Shown here piece by piece: positions 9,783 through 19,067 of a stretch of 64,000 bases of DNA (positions within the stretch are counted from its first letter, which is position 1; every line of letters starts with the position of its first letter). The DNA comes from SMWN01 sp965221455. GTDB taxonomy: Bacteria > Pseudomonadota > Gammaproteobacteria > Eutrophobiales > Eutrophobiaceae. Under the pieces are notes generated by a model, which was given only the letters and a program-made list of their open reading frames with translations, was not told where the DNA came from and did no database searches. Where the stretch lies: assembly GCA_965221455.1 (NCBI GenBank), contig OZ244890.1:1116001-1180000 (forward strand), read 5' to 3'. The translations under genes and the position numbers were made by a program.

Positions 9783-10103
9783 ATGACCAGCGATGTACTC
9801 GTCAAATTGGCCCAGACCCTGGAAAGCAGAAAAAATACCGCGCCAGACACATCCTATGTCGCAACGCTTTATGCAAAAGGCCTTGATGAAATCCTGAAAA
9901 AGATCGGCGAAGAGGCAACCGAAGTCGTGATTGCCGCAAAATCAGAAAAAAAAACCGCTATAATAAACGAGACGGCAGATCTGTGGTTTCACACGCTGGT
10001 AATGTTAGTACAACAAGATTTGAGTCCCGATGACGTTTTATCGGAACTTGAACGCAGGCTTGGCTTGTCTGGCCTCGAAGAAAAAGCTGGTCGCCCAAAA
10101 TAA
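9783..10103 (+). CDS. hisE: HisE, phosphoribosyl-ATP pyrophosphatase
   Basis: 106 residues, an all-alpha MazG-like fold. It hydrolyses PR-ATP to PR-AMP in step 2 of histidine synthesis. The metal-binding helix KIGEEATEVVIAAK and the later NETADLWFHTLVML segment are conserved. It is the last his gene; tatA follows 26 bases after its stop, so his and tat genes may share a transcript, an arrangement known in many beta- and gammaproteobacteria. Confidence 0.96.
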   Translation: MTSDVLVKLAQTLESRKNTAPDTSYVATLYAKGLDEILKKIGEEATEVVIAAKSEKKTAIINETADLWFHTLVMLVQQDLSPDDVLSELERRLGLSGLEEKAGRPK

Positions 10104-10129
10104 GTCACAAACAAATACGGAGACATATC

Positions 10130-10360
10130 ATGGGTTTTGGTATAACAGAATTGATCATTGTTCTCGTCATTGTCATTTTACTTTTCGGTACAAAAAAACT
10201 ACGGGGCATGGGCAGTGATTTGGGCGGGGCACTCAAAAATTTTCGCGGCGCAATGAAAGATATTGAAGAACCTGAACAACCTGAACAACCTGATAACAAG
10301 GAACATAAAAACAACAGCGCAATCATTGAAGGTGAAGTAGACAAAACCGCAGAGAAATAG
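10130..10360 (+). CDS. tatA: Sec-independent translocase TatA
   Basis: 76 residues. One N-terminal membrane helix (GFGITELIIVLVIVILLFGTKKLRG) with the FGTKKL hinge leads into an amphipathic helix, GSDLGGALKNFRGAMKD. The tail is charged, with an EQPEQPEQP stretch. It forms the pore component of the twin-arginine system that exports folded proteins. First gene of tatABC, with a purine-rich ribosome-binding site (ACGGAGA) before ATG. Confidence 0.96.
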   Translation: MGFGITELIIVLVIVILLFGTKKLRGMGSDLGGALKNFRGAMKDIEEPEQPEQPDNKEHKNNSAIIEGEVDKTAEK

Positions 10361-10481
10361 CCAGGTGTTTAAACTTGTCCTGGCCAACCAACCTTCATGT
10401 CGCCGAAGGAGGATCCGGGATATTTAAACCCTTCGATAATAGCATATAAACCATTACACCTTTTTATCCTGGACATAAACG

Positions 10482-10772
10482 ATGTTTGACACAGGCTTTT
10501 GGGAACTCGTTATAATCGCAGTCATCGCTCTACTTGTCGTAGGTCCCGACAAGCTCCCTGCTTTTGCACAACAGGCAGGAAAATGGATCGGCAAAATTCA
10601 GCGCTTAAAAAATAATCTGCAAAGAGAACTGCAACAAGAATTATCCATGGATGAAGATAAAAATTTTAAACAGCAGCTGAGTGACCTTGATGAGTTGATG
10701 AAAAACGCACCGGATCAAGATCCCGATTTCAATAGAAAAAAAAAACAGATATCTGAAAAAATATGTCTGTAG
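10482..10772 (+). CDS. tatB: Sec-independent translocase TatB
   Basis: 96 residues, short for TatB but with the expected layout. The helix FDTGFWELVIIAVIALLVVGPDKLP contains the VGPDKLP hinge that separates TatB from TatA, followed by an amphipathic helix and a charged tail. It forms the twin-arginine signal receptor with TatC. The 3' end overlaps tatC by 10 bases. Confidence 0.95.
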   Translation: MFDTGFWELVIIAVIALLVVGPDKLPAFAQQAGKWIGKIQRLKNNLQRELQQELSMDEDKNFKQQLSDLDELMKNAPDQDPDFNRKKKQISEKICL

Positions 10773-11542
10773 ACAAGCGAGAAAATGTTAATGATATCGA
10801 TCAAAAAGATGCACAACCTCTAGTATCTCATCTCATTGAGTTGCGCTCGCGACTTTTAAAAAGCCTATGTGCTATTTTGCTGGTATTTTCCTGTTTATTT
10901 TATTTCGCCAACGATATCTATAGCCTGGTTGCCGCTCCTCTACTTGAGCAATTACCTTCCAGTAGTACGATGATCGCAACGGAAGTTGCAGCGCCGTTTC
11001 TGGTACCTTTTAAGCTTGTCTTGTTTGCCGCAGTTTTTATTAGCATGCCCTATCTACTCATTCAAATATGGGGATTTGTCGCACCGGGTCTTTATCAACA
11101 AGAACAGCGTTTTGTCCGTCCCTTAATTATCAGCAGCATTTTCTTGTTCTATACAGGAATAGCCTTTGCTTACTTTATCGTTTTTCCACTCATCTTCAGT
11201 TTTTTTAACGCTGTTACGCCGGAAGGCATTGCAGTAATGACAGATATGAGCAAGTATCTGGATTTTGTACTGAAAATATTTTTTGCCTTTGGTCTGGCTT
11301 TCGAAGTCCCTGTGGCAACGACACTTTTGATCTGGAGTGGCTTTACCTCGGCAGAAATACTAAAACAAAACCGAGGCTATGTAATCGTCATCGCTTTTGT
11401 AGTTGGAATGCTGTTGACACCGCCCGATGTCGTGTCTCAGATGTTACTGGCACTCCCTATTTGGCTATTATTCGAAGCAGGTCTTTTCTTCAGCTTAAAA
11501 TTTCCAGTGAATACAGATACCGCTAACCAGAGTGATCAGTAA
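10763..11542 (+). CDS. tatC: Sec-independent translocase TatC
   Basis: 259 residues with six membrane helices. The conserved N-terminal LVSHLIELRSRLLKSL motif binds the twin-arginine signal. The central PYLLIQIWGFVAPGLYQQEQ and FALAFEVP-like (FGLAFEVPV) stretches are typical of the family. It overlaps tatB by 10 bases, so all three tat genes should be translated together. Confidence 0.97.
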   Translation: MSVDKRENVNDIDQKDAQPLVSHLIELRSRLLKSLCAILLVFSCLFYFANDIYSLVAAPLLEQLPSSSTMIATEVAAPFLVPFKLVLFAAVFISMPYLLIQIWGFVAPGLYQQEQRFVRPLIISSIFLFYTGIAFAYFIVFPLIFSFFNAVTPEGIAVMTDMSKYLDFVLKIFFAFGLAFEVPVATTLLIWSGFTSAEILKQNRGYVIVIAFVVGMLLTPPDVVSQMLLALPIWLLFEAGLFFSLKFPVNTDTANQSDQ

Positions 11543-11652
11543 ACAAACCTGAATATTTTTAATATTACCCCCAATCCTGATTTGCGGCAGGTCAAGCAGA
11601 TCTTCTTCAGTCTCTCGTGTTGCTACATCTTCTTATGTAATTCTATATCGCC

Positions 11653-12081
11653 TTAAGACTGCTCCCAGGGTAAGCCTGCAAAGCGCCAACCGTTAATTGT
11701 ATTTCTATGTCGATTATTATCCAAAACACCTTCAAAACCTTCTCCGATGTTATAAATATCTTCAAACCCGTTCTGAATAAGCTTTTCCGCTGCTGCCTGC
11801 GAGCGTTTGCCGCTTCTACATATCGTTAGTATGGAAAAAGTTTCGGGGTCTTGATCAGCGTCGGTTCGCCTGATCAGTGCTTCACGAACTTTATTGACAA
11901 ATTCAACATCGATTTTCCAGTCAGGGGCCTCCTGCCAGGGAATATGCAGAGCATTGAGTGGATGCCCTGCATATTCATATTCCATAGTGGCTCGAACATC
12001 CAATAACACTGCTTGTTGATCTCTTTCAAGAATTTCCCATGCTTGTTGCGGAGATATCTCTTTTATTCTGGTTTCTGACAC
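11653..12081 (-). CDS. Rhodanese-like sulfurtransferase domain protein
   Basis: 142 residues, a single rhodanese domain. The N-terminal ISPQQAWEILERD leads to VLLDVRATMEYEYAGHPLNA. The active-site loop is ICRSGKRS, with the catalytic cysteine present, and a C-terminal NIGEGFEG. No signal peptide is seen, so it is probably cytoplasmic. The physiological sulfur acceptor is unknown. It is transcribed alone, divergent from ilvE. Confidence 0.9.
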   Translation of the reverse strand: MSETRIKEISPQQAWEILERDQQAVLLDVRATMEYEYAGHPLNALHIPWQEAPDWKIDVEFVNKVREALIRRTDADQDPETFSILTICRSGKRSQAAAEKLIQNGFEDIYNIGEGFEGVLDNNRHRNTINGWRFAGLPWEQS

Positions 12082-12232
12082 GGTGATTTATACCTGATAA
12101 TTAATCTTGACCGGAACTTCTTCCACTCTGGCAGGGTAATTCAAAAAATACAAGTTCTTTACTTGTTAAAGATTTATGATGGAATGAGCATAATAATGAT
12201 TAAAATACAGAATAAATTGCGAGGAGGTCTCC

Positions 12233-13168
12233 ATGACTATGGATGATAATGAGGGTGTGATCTGGATGGACGGAGAATTCGTCCCCTGGCGAGAGGCAAA
12301 AGTACATGTCCTTACACATACCCTACACTACGGGATGGGCGTCTTTGAGGGCATACGCGCCTATCATGCCGAGAAGGGCACCGCCGTTTTTCGCTTGCAA
12401 GCCCACACAGATCGGCTCTTTGGCTCAGCACATATTCTTAATATGTCGATACCTTTTGATAAGGCGACCGTCAACAAAGCATGCCTTCAAGCAGTTGAAA
12501 AAAATAACCTTGATTCAGCGTATATACGACCTATGTGTTTTTACGGATCAGAAGGCATGGGCTTGCGTGCTGATAATCTCGGAGTGCACATGATGGTTGC
12601 CGCCTGGTCTTGGGGTTCTTATCTTGGCAGTGAAAACCTGGAAAAAGGGATCCGCATCCGAACCTCTTCTTATACACGTCATCATGTCAATGCAACCATG
12701 TGCAAGGCCAAAGCTAATGGGAACTATCTTAACTCCATGCTGGCTTTACAAGAGGCTCTGGACTGTGGTTATGACGAAGCCCTGCTGCTTGATACAGAAG
12801 GCTTTGTCGCAGAAGGAAGCGGGGAAAATATCTTCATCGTTCGAGAGGGTGTTCTTTATACACCTGATCTGAGTTCTGCGCTGGAAGGCATCACCAGGAA
12901 AACAGTTTTTGCCCTGGCGAAAGAGAAAGGCCTGGAAATACACGAAAAAAGGTTAACTCGAGATGAAGTCTATCTCGCGGAAGAGGCCTTTTTTACCGGC
13001 ACTGCAGCCGAAATAACTCCGATTCGGGAGATGGATGGGCGTATAATCGGCGCAGGCCATCGCGGACCAATCACGGAAATCATCCAAAAAGACTACTTTG
13101 ATCTTGTGCACGGGCGTTATGAATACAAACCGGAATGGTTAAGCTACGTACAAGGGGGATCTTCATGA
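12233..13168 (+). CDS. ilvE: Branched-chain amino acid aminotransferase
   Basis: 311 residues, a class IV PLP enzyme that makes valine, leucine and isoleucine from their 2-oxo acids. Family marks are WMDGEFVPW, THTLHYGMGVFEGIRAY, RPMCFYG, the PLP-lysine region MCKAKANGNYLNSM, EGSGENIF and FFTGTAAEITPI. The strong ribosome-binding site GAGGAGG precedes ATG at 12233. The stop codon overlaps the start of the zinc-finger gene (ATGA), indicating coupling. Confidence 0.96.
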   Translation: MTMDDNEGVIWMDGEFVPWREAKVHVLTHTLHYGMGVFEGIRAYHAEKGTAVFRLQAHTDRLFGSAHILNMSIPFDKATVNKACLQAVEKNNLDSAYIRPMCFYGSEGMGLRADNLGVHMMVAAWSWGSYLGSENLEKGIRIRTSSYTRHHVNATMCKAKANGNYLNSMLALQEALDCGYDEALLLDTEGFVAEGSGENIFIVREGVLYTPDLSSALEGITRKTVFALAKEKGLEIHEKRLTRDEVYLAEEAFFTGTAAEITPIREMDGRIIGAGHRGPITEIIQKDYFDLVHGRYEYKPEWLSYVQGGSS

Positions 13169-13362
13169 CCGAACAACAAACCCCGAAAACACCTAACGAC
13201 AAAAAAACCTTTGAGGTTAAACGTGCACAACTGCCTTTGCACTGTCCAACCGCCGAAATGAGCCTGTGGAATTCGCATCCTCGCGTTTTTTTATCTATAG
13301 AGGACACTGGTCAAGCAACCTGCCCTTACTGCGGCACAATATTTACATTGAAAAATGAATAA
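13165..13362 (+). CDS. Small zinc-finger (zf-CHCC) protein
   Basis: 65 residues from the ATG at 13165, which overlaps the ilvE stop as ATGA. The CHCC pattern is visible: LHCPTAEMSLWNSHPRVFLS and then ATCPYCGTIF. The family is related to the NDUFS6 subunit of mitochondrial complex I and is common as a small stand-alone gene after ilvE in gammaproteobacteria. The role in bacteria is not established. A longer upstream start (13135) would lie inside ilvE and is not favoured. Confidence 0.88.
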   Translation: MTEQQTPKTPNDKKTFEVKRAQLPLHCPTAEMSLWNSHPRVFLSIEDTGQATCPYCGTIFTLKNE

Positions 13363-13789
13363 TCATGCCGACCCACCCCACCAAAAGACGGACGACGAAG
13401 AACAAACGGTTTTCGTGATTTGGCGCACTTGGTGATGGTAGATCAAAGCATTAAATCGAATTCATCCATGTGATTGTCATGATATTAATCTTGCCAATAG
13501 AAAAAACCGAATACTGAATGTCTTTCCCAAACATTCCCCCCTTGCTTTGTGAAAAATGCACGGGCGGAGACAAAACTATTGTTATATATGAAACCAAGTA
13601 CTCCAACAATTCATACCTTTAGTTTTACCCCTGAACACGACAGCGAATGTTTAACTAATCGAAAATTACACCTGCCTGCTGTTCAGATGAATAAAGCCAA
13701 CCACTGCGCTGAATATCTTTATCGCACTAGTTTTCTGCAGCAAAGCCTAAGAAATCTAATACCTCTGGACGCAATAGTATGAAAAAAAC
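13363..13789. other. Gene-poor stretch, possibly decayed coding DNA
   Basis: 427 bases between the zinc-finger gene and a glycosyltransferase, with no intact recognisable gene. A GTG-started frame at 13549-13782 could encode 77 residues, but it resembles nothing I know and lacks a ribosome-binding site. A frame opening at 13355 (MNNHADPPHQK, later TVFVIWR) runs into stops within 35 codons. Given the decayed glycosyltransferase 3 kb away, this may be the remains of another glycan gene. Confidence 0.35.
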
Positions 13790-14932
13790 ATGCCCTCTAA
13801 ACACCTGAGCATTGTCCAGCTAGTCCCTGCGCTTAATGCTGGCGGCGTTGAACGCGGCACACTGGAGGTCGCAGACGAACTTGTCAAACAAGGGCACCGT
13901 TCTATTGTAATCTCTGCCGGTGGCAGACTGGTTGACAGGCTTATCGCTTCGGGCAGCGAACATCTTCAAATCGACATTGGAAAAAAATCTCTTTTATCCC
14001 TGAGACATATTGCTTTTCTTCGACAATATTTTCGGGAAGAAAATATTGACATCGTACACCCACGCTCCCGTTTTCCTGCCTGGTTAACCTATCTTGCCTG
14101 GAGAAAGATGGATAAATCTTCTCGACCAAGATTTATTACTACAGTCCACGGAGCTTATAGCGTTAATCCCTACAGCAAAGTCATGACCAAAGGTCAAGAC
14201 ATCATCGCCGTCTCAGAATTCATTCTGGATTATATTAAAAATAATTATCCCTCTGCTGATGAAACCAGGATCACCTTGATTCACAGAGGTGTATCAAAAA
14301 CAGAGTTTCCATTTAACTTTCAACCCCATGATCATTGGTTAAAAACATGGCTTGAAAAATATCCAGCAATATCAAATAAATTCATCTTGACCATGCCTGC
14401 TCGTGTCACCCGCTTGAAAGGACACGAAGACTTTCTGGAAATTTTGAACCGTCTTAAGCAACAGAATATTCCGATTCACGGTTTGATCGCAGGCGGGGTT
14501 CACCATCGTAAAACAAGATATCTTAATCAGCTAAAGGAAATAGCCCACTCACATGGGCTGGAAAATGACATTACTTTTTTGGGACATAGAAGTGATATTA
14601 AAGAGATAATGTCAATCTCAAATATTGTTCTATCCTTGGCCAAAACACCAGAGGCCTTTGGCCGCACGGCTCTTGAGGCTTTGTGTTTGGGGGTTCCCGT
14701 TATCGCTTATAATCATGGAGGTGCTGCCGAAATACTGGCGAAGATGTATCCTGAAGGTCTTGTGGAGCCAGACAACACCATCGCTGTCTCCGATAAAGTG
14801 ATCTCTTTTTACAAACAATCTATACCTGTTTCTGACAAAAACCTCTTTACGCTTGATAAAATGCTTGATAAAACGTTGTCTCTTTACTCCAGAGTGTTAT
14901 CACAAATATCCATCCCGGGGGATTTTTCCTAA
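13790..14932 (+). CDS. Glycosyltransferase family 4 protein
   Basis: 380 residues, GT-B fold. The N-terminal LVPALNAGGVERGTLEVA motif is typical of family 4. The C-terminal domain begins near FILTMPARVTRLKGHEDFLE, and the donor-site motif EAFGRTALEALCLGVPVIA (the E-x7-E pair) is followed by NHGGAAEIL. It probably adds a sugar to lipopolysaccharide core or another surface glycan, since a WaaL-type ligase follows. Donor and acceptor cannot be inferred. Start ATG at 13790. Confidence 0.92.
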   Translation: MPSKHLSIVQLVPALNAGGVERGTLEVADELVKQGHRSIVISAGGRLVDRLIASGSEHLQIDIGKKSLLSLRHIAFLRQYFREENIDIVHPRSRFPAWLTYLAWRKMDKSSRPRFITTVHGAYSVNPYSKVMTKGQDIIAVSEFILDYIKNNYPSADETRITLIHRGVSKTEFPFNFQPHDHWLKTWLEKYPAISNKFILTMPARVTRLKGHEDFLEILNRLKQQNIPIHGLIAGGVHHRKTRYLNQLKEIAHSHGLENDITFLGHRSDIKEIMSISNIVLSLAKTPEAFGRTALEALCLGVPVIAYNHGGAAEILAKMYPEGLVEPDNTIAVSDKVISFYKQSIPVSDKNLFTLDKMLDKTLSLYSRVLSQISIPGDFS

Positions 14933-15115
14933 TAAAAACGAATTACAAATATCACAACCCGAGGTCGACTGTTTTTATTTTTCTTTTTATTGATACAATC
15001 AGTCGGACTGGAGTCCATGAGCTACAATTCAGTGCCGACATTTGCTTTGTTTTATGAGTTGGGTGTAATGAGAAAATTATAAAAATCGGAAATTTTTACT
15101 GCAAAATAGTAAGCA

Positions 15116-16369
15116 ATGGCTGGTCACGTATTAAATAACTCAATTGACAGAGCTAGAGATAACTGGTCAGTTGTTTTAATCCTTTCAGCACTTTTCCTGT
15201 TCTCGACGAAGGCTTTATTCAATATTCCCTTTGCGATCATGTCGTTTCTTGGCATTTATCGTTTGATTAAAACACCTGCTTTATTGAAGACTCCGGAAAT
15301 AAGACTAGCCTGTATCATTTTTAGCTGCCTCTGGTTCCCGATGCTGTTGTCACTGATAGATGCTGAAAATTTTTTCCGTTCTTCAAAAACAGTTTTTCCT
15401 TACATTCATTTTCTATTTTCCAGTATTTTCATTATTGGCGAATTGAGAAATAACGAAACCCTGAAAAAAACAATTCTTGGCATCTTTATTATTCTGACAT
15501 TTTTCTGTTTTGATGCAACGCTGCAGTTTTTTACCGGGGAAAATTTATTTGGCTACCCTTACCAACCAGGCATGCTGGGAGGCATGTTTTATCCCCGAAA
15601 CACTCTCGCACATTTTCTTGCCTTGTTCTCACCTATCTACTTTGATCAGATTCGTCGACATAAGCAAAAACTCTGGGCGTATTCATGCTTGCTGCTCTTC
15701 CTTTGTGTTTTGTTTCTTGGCGGAAGACGTTCTGTATGGATTATGCTGCTTAGCAGCGGGTTGTTGTACATACCCTATTTAATTTTTATTTCAAAGACGG
15801 TCGAGTGGAAAAATATGTTGATTCTCCCCGCTTTGATAATACTTGTCCTGACGACAGTTGCATTAAGTCATACCCATCTGAAAGACAGGCTTGCCGCTAC
15901 CTCTGGTTTATTCAGTGGAAATTATGAGGCAATGGACGAGTCCACGTCAAAAAGACTAACCATTTGGGAAACGGGAATCTCAATCGTAAAATCTCACTGG
16001 CTCAATGGTATTGGACCCAGAGGTTTCCGTTATATCTACGCAGATTATGCGTCCGCGAATGATCACTTTCTTAAGCAAGGCATTACCCCAACCCAACCCC
16101 ATCTCCAGGTTCTGGAAGTAGCAGTTGAAACAGGCGTCATCGGGCTTGCTGCTTATTTATTCTTCTGGGTGATCGTTGTTAAGTGTGCGCGTCAGCAATT
16201 AATTAGAAAAAACACTTTGGGCATCTGTTGGGTGATCACAGTAATGCTGGCTATTTTACCCTATAATGCGCACCTTGCTTTCTATGGATCTTATTGGTCC
16301 TCTGCTTTGTGGTGGGTTATTCCTTTTTTTATCGTCTGCACATCATCAAGATATCCCACCAGAGGGTAA
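15116..16369 (+). CDS. waaL: O-antigen ligase family (WaaL-type) membrane protein
   Basis: 417 residues with about 10-12 membrane helices. A large loop (about residues 255-330) is typical of the Wzy_C family: HLKDRLAATSG, then SKRLTIWETGISIVKSHWLNGIGPRGFRYIY, with a conserved PHLQVLEVAVETGVIGL stretch. The family joins undecaprenyl-linked O-antigen to lipid A-core at the periplasmic face; polymerases (Wzy) share the fold, so ligase is the better but not the only reading. It sits between an intact and a ruined glycosyltransferase gene. Confidence 0.82.
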   Translation: MAGHVLNNSIDRARDNWSVVLILSALFLFSTKALFNIPFAIMSFLGIYRLIKTPALLKTPEIRLACIIFSCLWFPMLLSLIDAENFFRSSKTVFPYIHFLFSSIFIIGELRNNETLKKTILGIFIILTFFCFDATLQFFTGENLFGYPYQPGMLGGMFYPRNTLAHFLALFSPIYFDQIRRHKQKLWAYSCLLLFLCVLFLGGRRSVWIMLLSSGLLYIPYLIFISKTVEWKNMLILPALIILVLTTVALSHTHLKDRLAATSGLFSGNYEAMDESTSKRLTIWETGISIVKSHWLNGIGPRGFRYIYADYASANDHFLKQGITPTQPHLQVLEVAVETGVIGLAAYLFFWVIVVKCARQQLIRKNTLGICWVITVMLAILPYNAHLAFYGSYWSSALWWVIPFFIVCTSSRYPTRG

Positions 16370-16494
16370 TGTTCAGAGCTATTATGCCGATAGCTGATAT
16401 AAATTCTCAAAATGATGCGTTTAAACCTTATAGGACTCGATAAACTTTCTTTCCACCATGTGTTGGAAAAACCAGACAATCAGGCACTAATTCA

Positions 16495-17514
16495 ATGGCG
16501 ATGATCGTAATCACCACGCATTGCTATCCTTCCCGTTTCGGCGGAATTGAAAGCCTGTTATATGGCATCAGTACCGCTTTATTTTTACGTGGCCACAAAA
16601 TTGTCGTTTTTGCAGATAGCCATTTATAAAGCGGAAGAATCGATCTTCGACAACGAACAGGGTTTCGTCGTCAAACGCTATTCTGGTATTAAATTCTTGC
16701 GTAGACGTCAGAAGGCCCGGGACATCAACCTGTTTATTCAAAACAACAAACCGCCGGGCATCATTTGCGACTCATGGAAAGCCTTGAGCACCTGAGATCA
16801 GAGAGCATGCCGACCGTGCTTTGTCTTGCTCACGGCACTGAACTGCCCGCCCAATATTCTCGTACCAAGGCAAAACGCATTGAAGACTCTCTGGCTAAAG
16901 CCACCGCAGTTATTGCCAACTCTCGTTACACGGCAAACCGCACAAAACCTTTTCTTGTAAATCAGACACATTTGCATGTAATCAATCCGGGCATTAATCA
17001 CCCTACTGTGGCTGACAAAAGTATACTGAACAGAATTGAGGCTTAACTTAACCAGTATAAACTGATCTTAATAAGCGTCGCACGGCTACAAAAACGTAAG
17101 GCTCACAACAAGATCGTACAGCTCCTGCCAAAACTATTGTGCCGATATCCAAACCTGCTTTAAATTATCGTAGGAAAAGGATCTGAACGAACGGCACTGC
17201 AAGAACTCGTGCAAACGCTAAAGCTTGAACATCAAATCTTGTTCACTGGCCCTATTACCCAGGCTGAAATCAGTGCCTGCCTGAATTATAGTCATCTGTT
17301 CCTTATGCCCGGTAATACCGATGGTAACGATATTGAAGGTTAAAGCGGACTGCTTTGTTCAGTAGATGACAAACAAGCTCTTTTTGCATCCGTTTGCCGA
17401 TTATTGGACGATGAAGATTTGCTGAACCGCATGGGAAAAAATGCACAACAAAGAGCACAGAGCTTACTTTGGACAAATGTGATTGGCGACTATGAAAAAT
17501 TACTGGGTCTGTAG
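16495..17514 (+). pseudogene. Glycosyltransferase family 4, decayed
   Basis: A glycosyltransferase of about 340 codons can be followed through five lesions. It starts MAMIVITTHCYPSRFGGIE and shifts frame near 16620, continuing YKAEESIFDNEQG. It shifts back near 16790 into EHLRSESMPTVLCLAHGTELP. It then meets in-frame TAA codons at 17044, 17161 and 17341 while still reading family 4 sequence (LILISVARLQKRK, IIVGKGSERTALQELV, ILFTGPITQAEISACL, LFLMPG). After NDIEG the donor-site segment with the second conserved glutamate is missing, and the text resumes at SGLLCSVDD. The end is at 17514. Certainly non-functional as a single protein. Confidence 0.85.
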
Positions 17515-17581
17515 GGCTGCGCAATTATAATTGCTTACAGGACTCAAATACTGTTTTCGCATAAATCTGACAACACCAGAC

Positions 17582-17611
17582 CGTCACTACGAGCGAAGCG
17601 AAGCAATCCAG
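17582..17611 (+). repeat. Dispersed 30-bp repeat copy (GCGAAGCAATCCAG type)
   Basis: This 30-base segment begins CGTCACTACGAG and ends GAAGCAATCCAG. It differs at three positions from the exact pair at 55958-55987 and 56150-56179. It sits in the short gap between the ruined glycosyltransferase and the 3' end of mnmE. Related repeats occur in many bacterial genomes; no function is assigned. Confidence 0.75.
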
Positions 17612-17679
17612 AAGAGTTACAATCACCGGGAGCATTTACTGCAACAGTGCGTCAATATTAAGCCTGATGTCATTGCACA

Positions 17680-19050
17680 CTATTTACCGATACAAAATTT
17701 TGAGAAAATTTTGTCGAGAAGATCATCGGCAACAAAAGTGCCGGTAATTGTCGCCAGGGATTCCTGTGCCATGCGTAGATCTTCCGCCAACAATTCCGGT
17801 GCCTTGTTTTTTTCCAGACACTCTTGCCCTTTGAGTAAACATTCCTGCGTCCTGGAAAGAGCATTAAGATGACGAGTTCGTGCCATAAAACCATCTTCAT
17901 TCGTATCACCTAAGCCCATAATTATTTTTAATCGCTGCACCAACATGTCGACCCCTTCCCCTGTTTTTGCAGACAAAAAAACCTCTTTTTCGGTTGAGTT
18001 TTTTTCAAGTAGTTCGTCTTTATTATTAGCCAGATCAACTTTGTTTTTCACCACAATCTTTTTTACATTTTCTGCAAGATTGTCCAATATACGTCGTTCT
18101 TCCATTCCTATACTCTGTCCATATTCCAGTAGCAATAATATAACATCGGCTCTACTGGCTGCGTTTAATGCCCGCCTGATACCTTCCTCTTCAACCTCCT
18201 CTCCAGTTTCTCTGATCCCGGCAGTATCTAACACATTAAGCGGCACACCTTCGATAAGAATATTTTCTTCGACAATATCTCTTGTTGTCCCTGGCGTTGC
18301 GCTAACAATTGCCGTCTCTCTCCTGGCAAGCCTGTTTAACAAACTTGATTTGCCCACGTTCGGACTACCAACGATTGCCAACTGTAACCCTTTGCTCAAA
18401 ATCGCACCATGGCCAGCCCTGACAAGAATCCTGTCAACATCTTTAAGGCACGCGGATAATTTTTCCTTTATCCGCTCTTCTTTTATGAAATCTATTTCTT
18501 CGTCGGGAAAGTCCAATTCGCTTTCGATAACCGTACGTAAACCAATAAGCCTTTGTAACAGATCGTTTACATTTTGTGAGAATTCCCCTTCAAGAGAACG
18601 AGCAGCACTTCGAACCGCCTGCGAGGAAGCGCTGTCAATCAATGCTGCCACAGCTTCAGCCTGTATCAGATCAATTTTATTATTCATAAAAGCGCGCTCG
18701 GTAAACTCCCCCGGCCGTGCCTGCCTGGCTCCTAACTCAATCACTCTATCAAGCAACATAGACATTACCGCCAATCCCCCGTGACCCTGAAATTCAACAA
18801 CATCCTCGCCTGTATAGGATGTCGGCTGAGGGTAATAAATCAGGAGGCCGCTATCGATTGTTGAACCGTCTTGCGCAAAAAAAGAGAAGAGACACGCCTG
18901 TCTGGCCTTCAACTCCTTGACTCGTGCATCTTTATCAATGAGCCGCTTTGCAATTGTGGTGGCTTTGGCTCCGGAAAGGCGAACTATTCCGACAGCTCCT
19001 CGCCCGGATGGCGTTGCGATTGCAGCGATGGTATCACCATGAATTCCCAT
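17680..19050 (-). CDS. mnmE: tRNA modification GTPase MnmE
   Basis: 456 residues. With MnmG it installs the 5-carboxymethylaminomethyl group on U34 of some tRNAs. The N-terminal folate-binding domain starts DTIAAIATPSGRGAVGIVRLSG. The G domain (about 220-375) shows GSPNVGKSSLLNRL, TPGTTRD, DTAGIRET and NKVDL. The C-terminus ends FCIGK, the conserved catalytic C-x-G-K motif. It is the last gene of the leftward rpmH-rnpA-yidD-yidC-mnmE run. Confidence 0.98.
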   Translation of the reverse strand: MGIHGDTIAAIATPSGRGAVGIVRLSGAKATTIAKRLIDKDARVKELKARQACLFSFFAQDGSTIDSGLLIYYPQPTSYTGEDVVEFQGHGGLAVMSMLLDRVIELGARQARPGEFTERAFMNNKIDLIQAEAVAALIDSASSQAVRSAARSLEGEFSQNVNDLLQRLIGLRTVIESELDFPDEEIDFIKEERIKEKLSACLKDVDRILVRAGHGAILSKGLQLAIVGSPNVGKSSLLNRLARRETAIVSATPGTTRDIVEENILIEGVPLNVLDTAGIRETGEEVEEEGIRRALNAASRADVILLLLEYGQSIGMEERRILDNLAENVKKIVVKNKVDLANNKDELLEKNSTEKEVFLSAKTGEGVDMLVQRLKIIMGLGDTNEDGFMARTRHLNALSRTQECLLKGQECLEKNKAPELLAEDLRMAQESLATITGTFVADDLLDKIFSKFCIGK

Positions 19051-19067
19051 CGTTTATCTCAGGCACG

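Noticed and set aside
13549..13782. 77-codon frame with GTG start
   Set aside because: No ribosome-binding site, no recognisable family and a position in a region of apparent decay.
17945..18784. 279-codon open frame on the plus strand inside mnmE
   Set aside because: mnmE on the other strand is complete with all GTPase motifs; the plus-strand translation is serine-rich noise.
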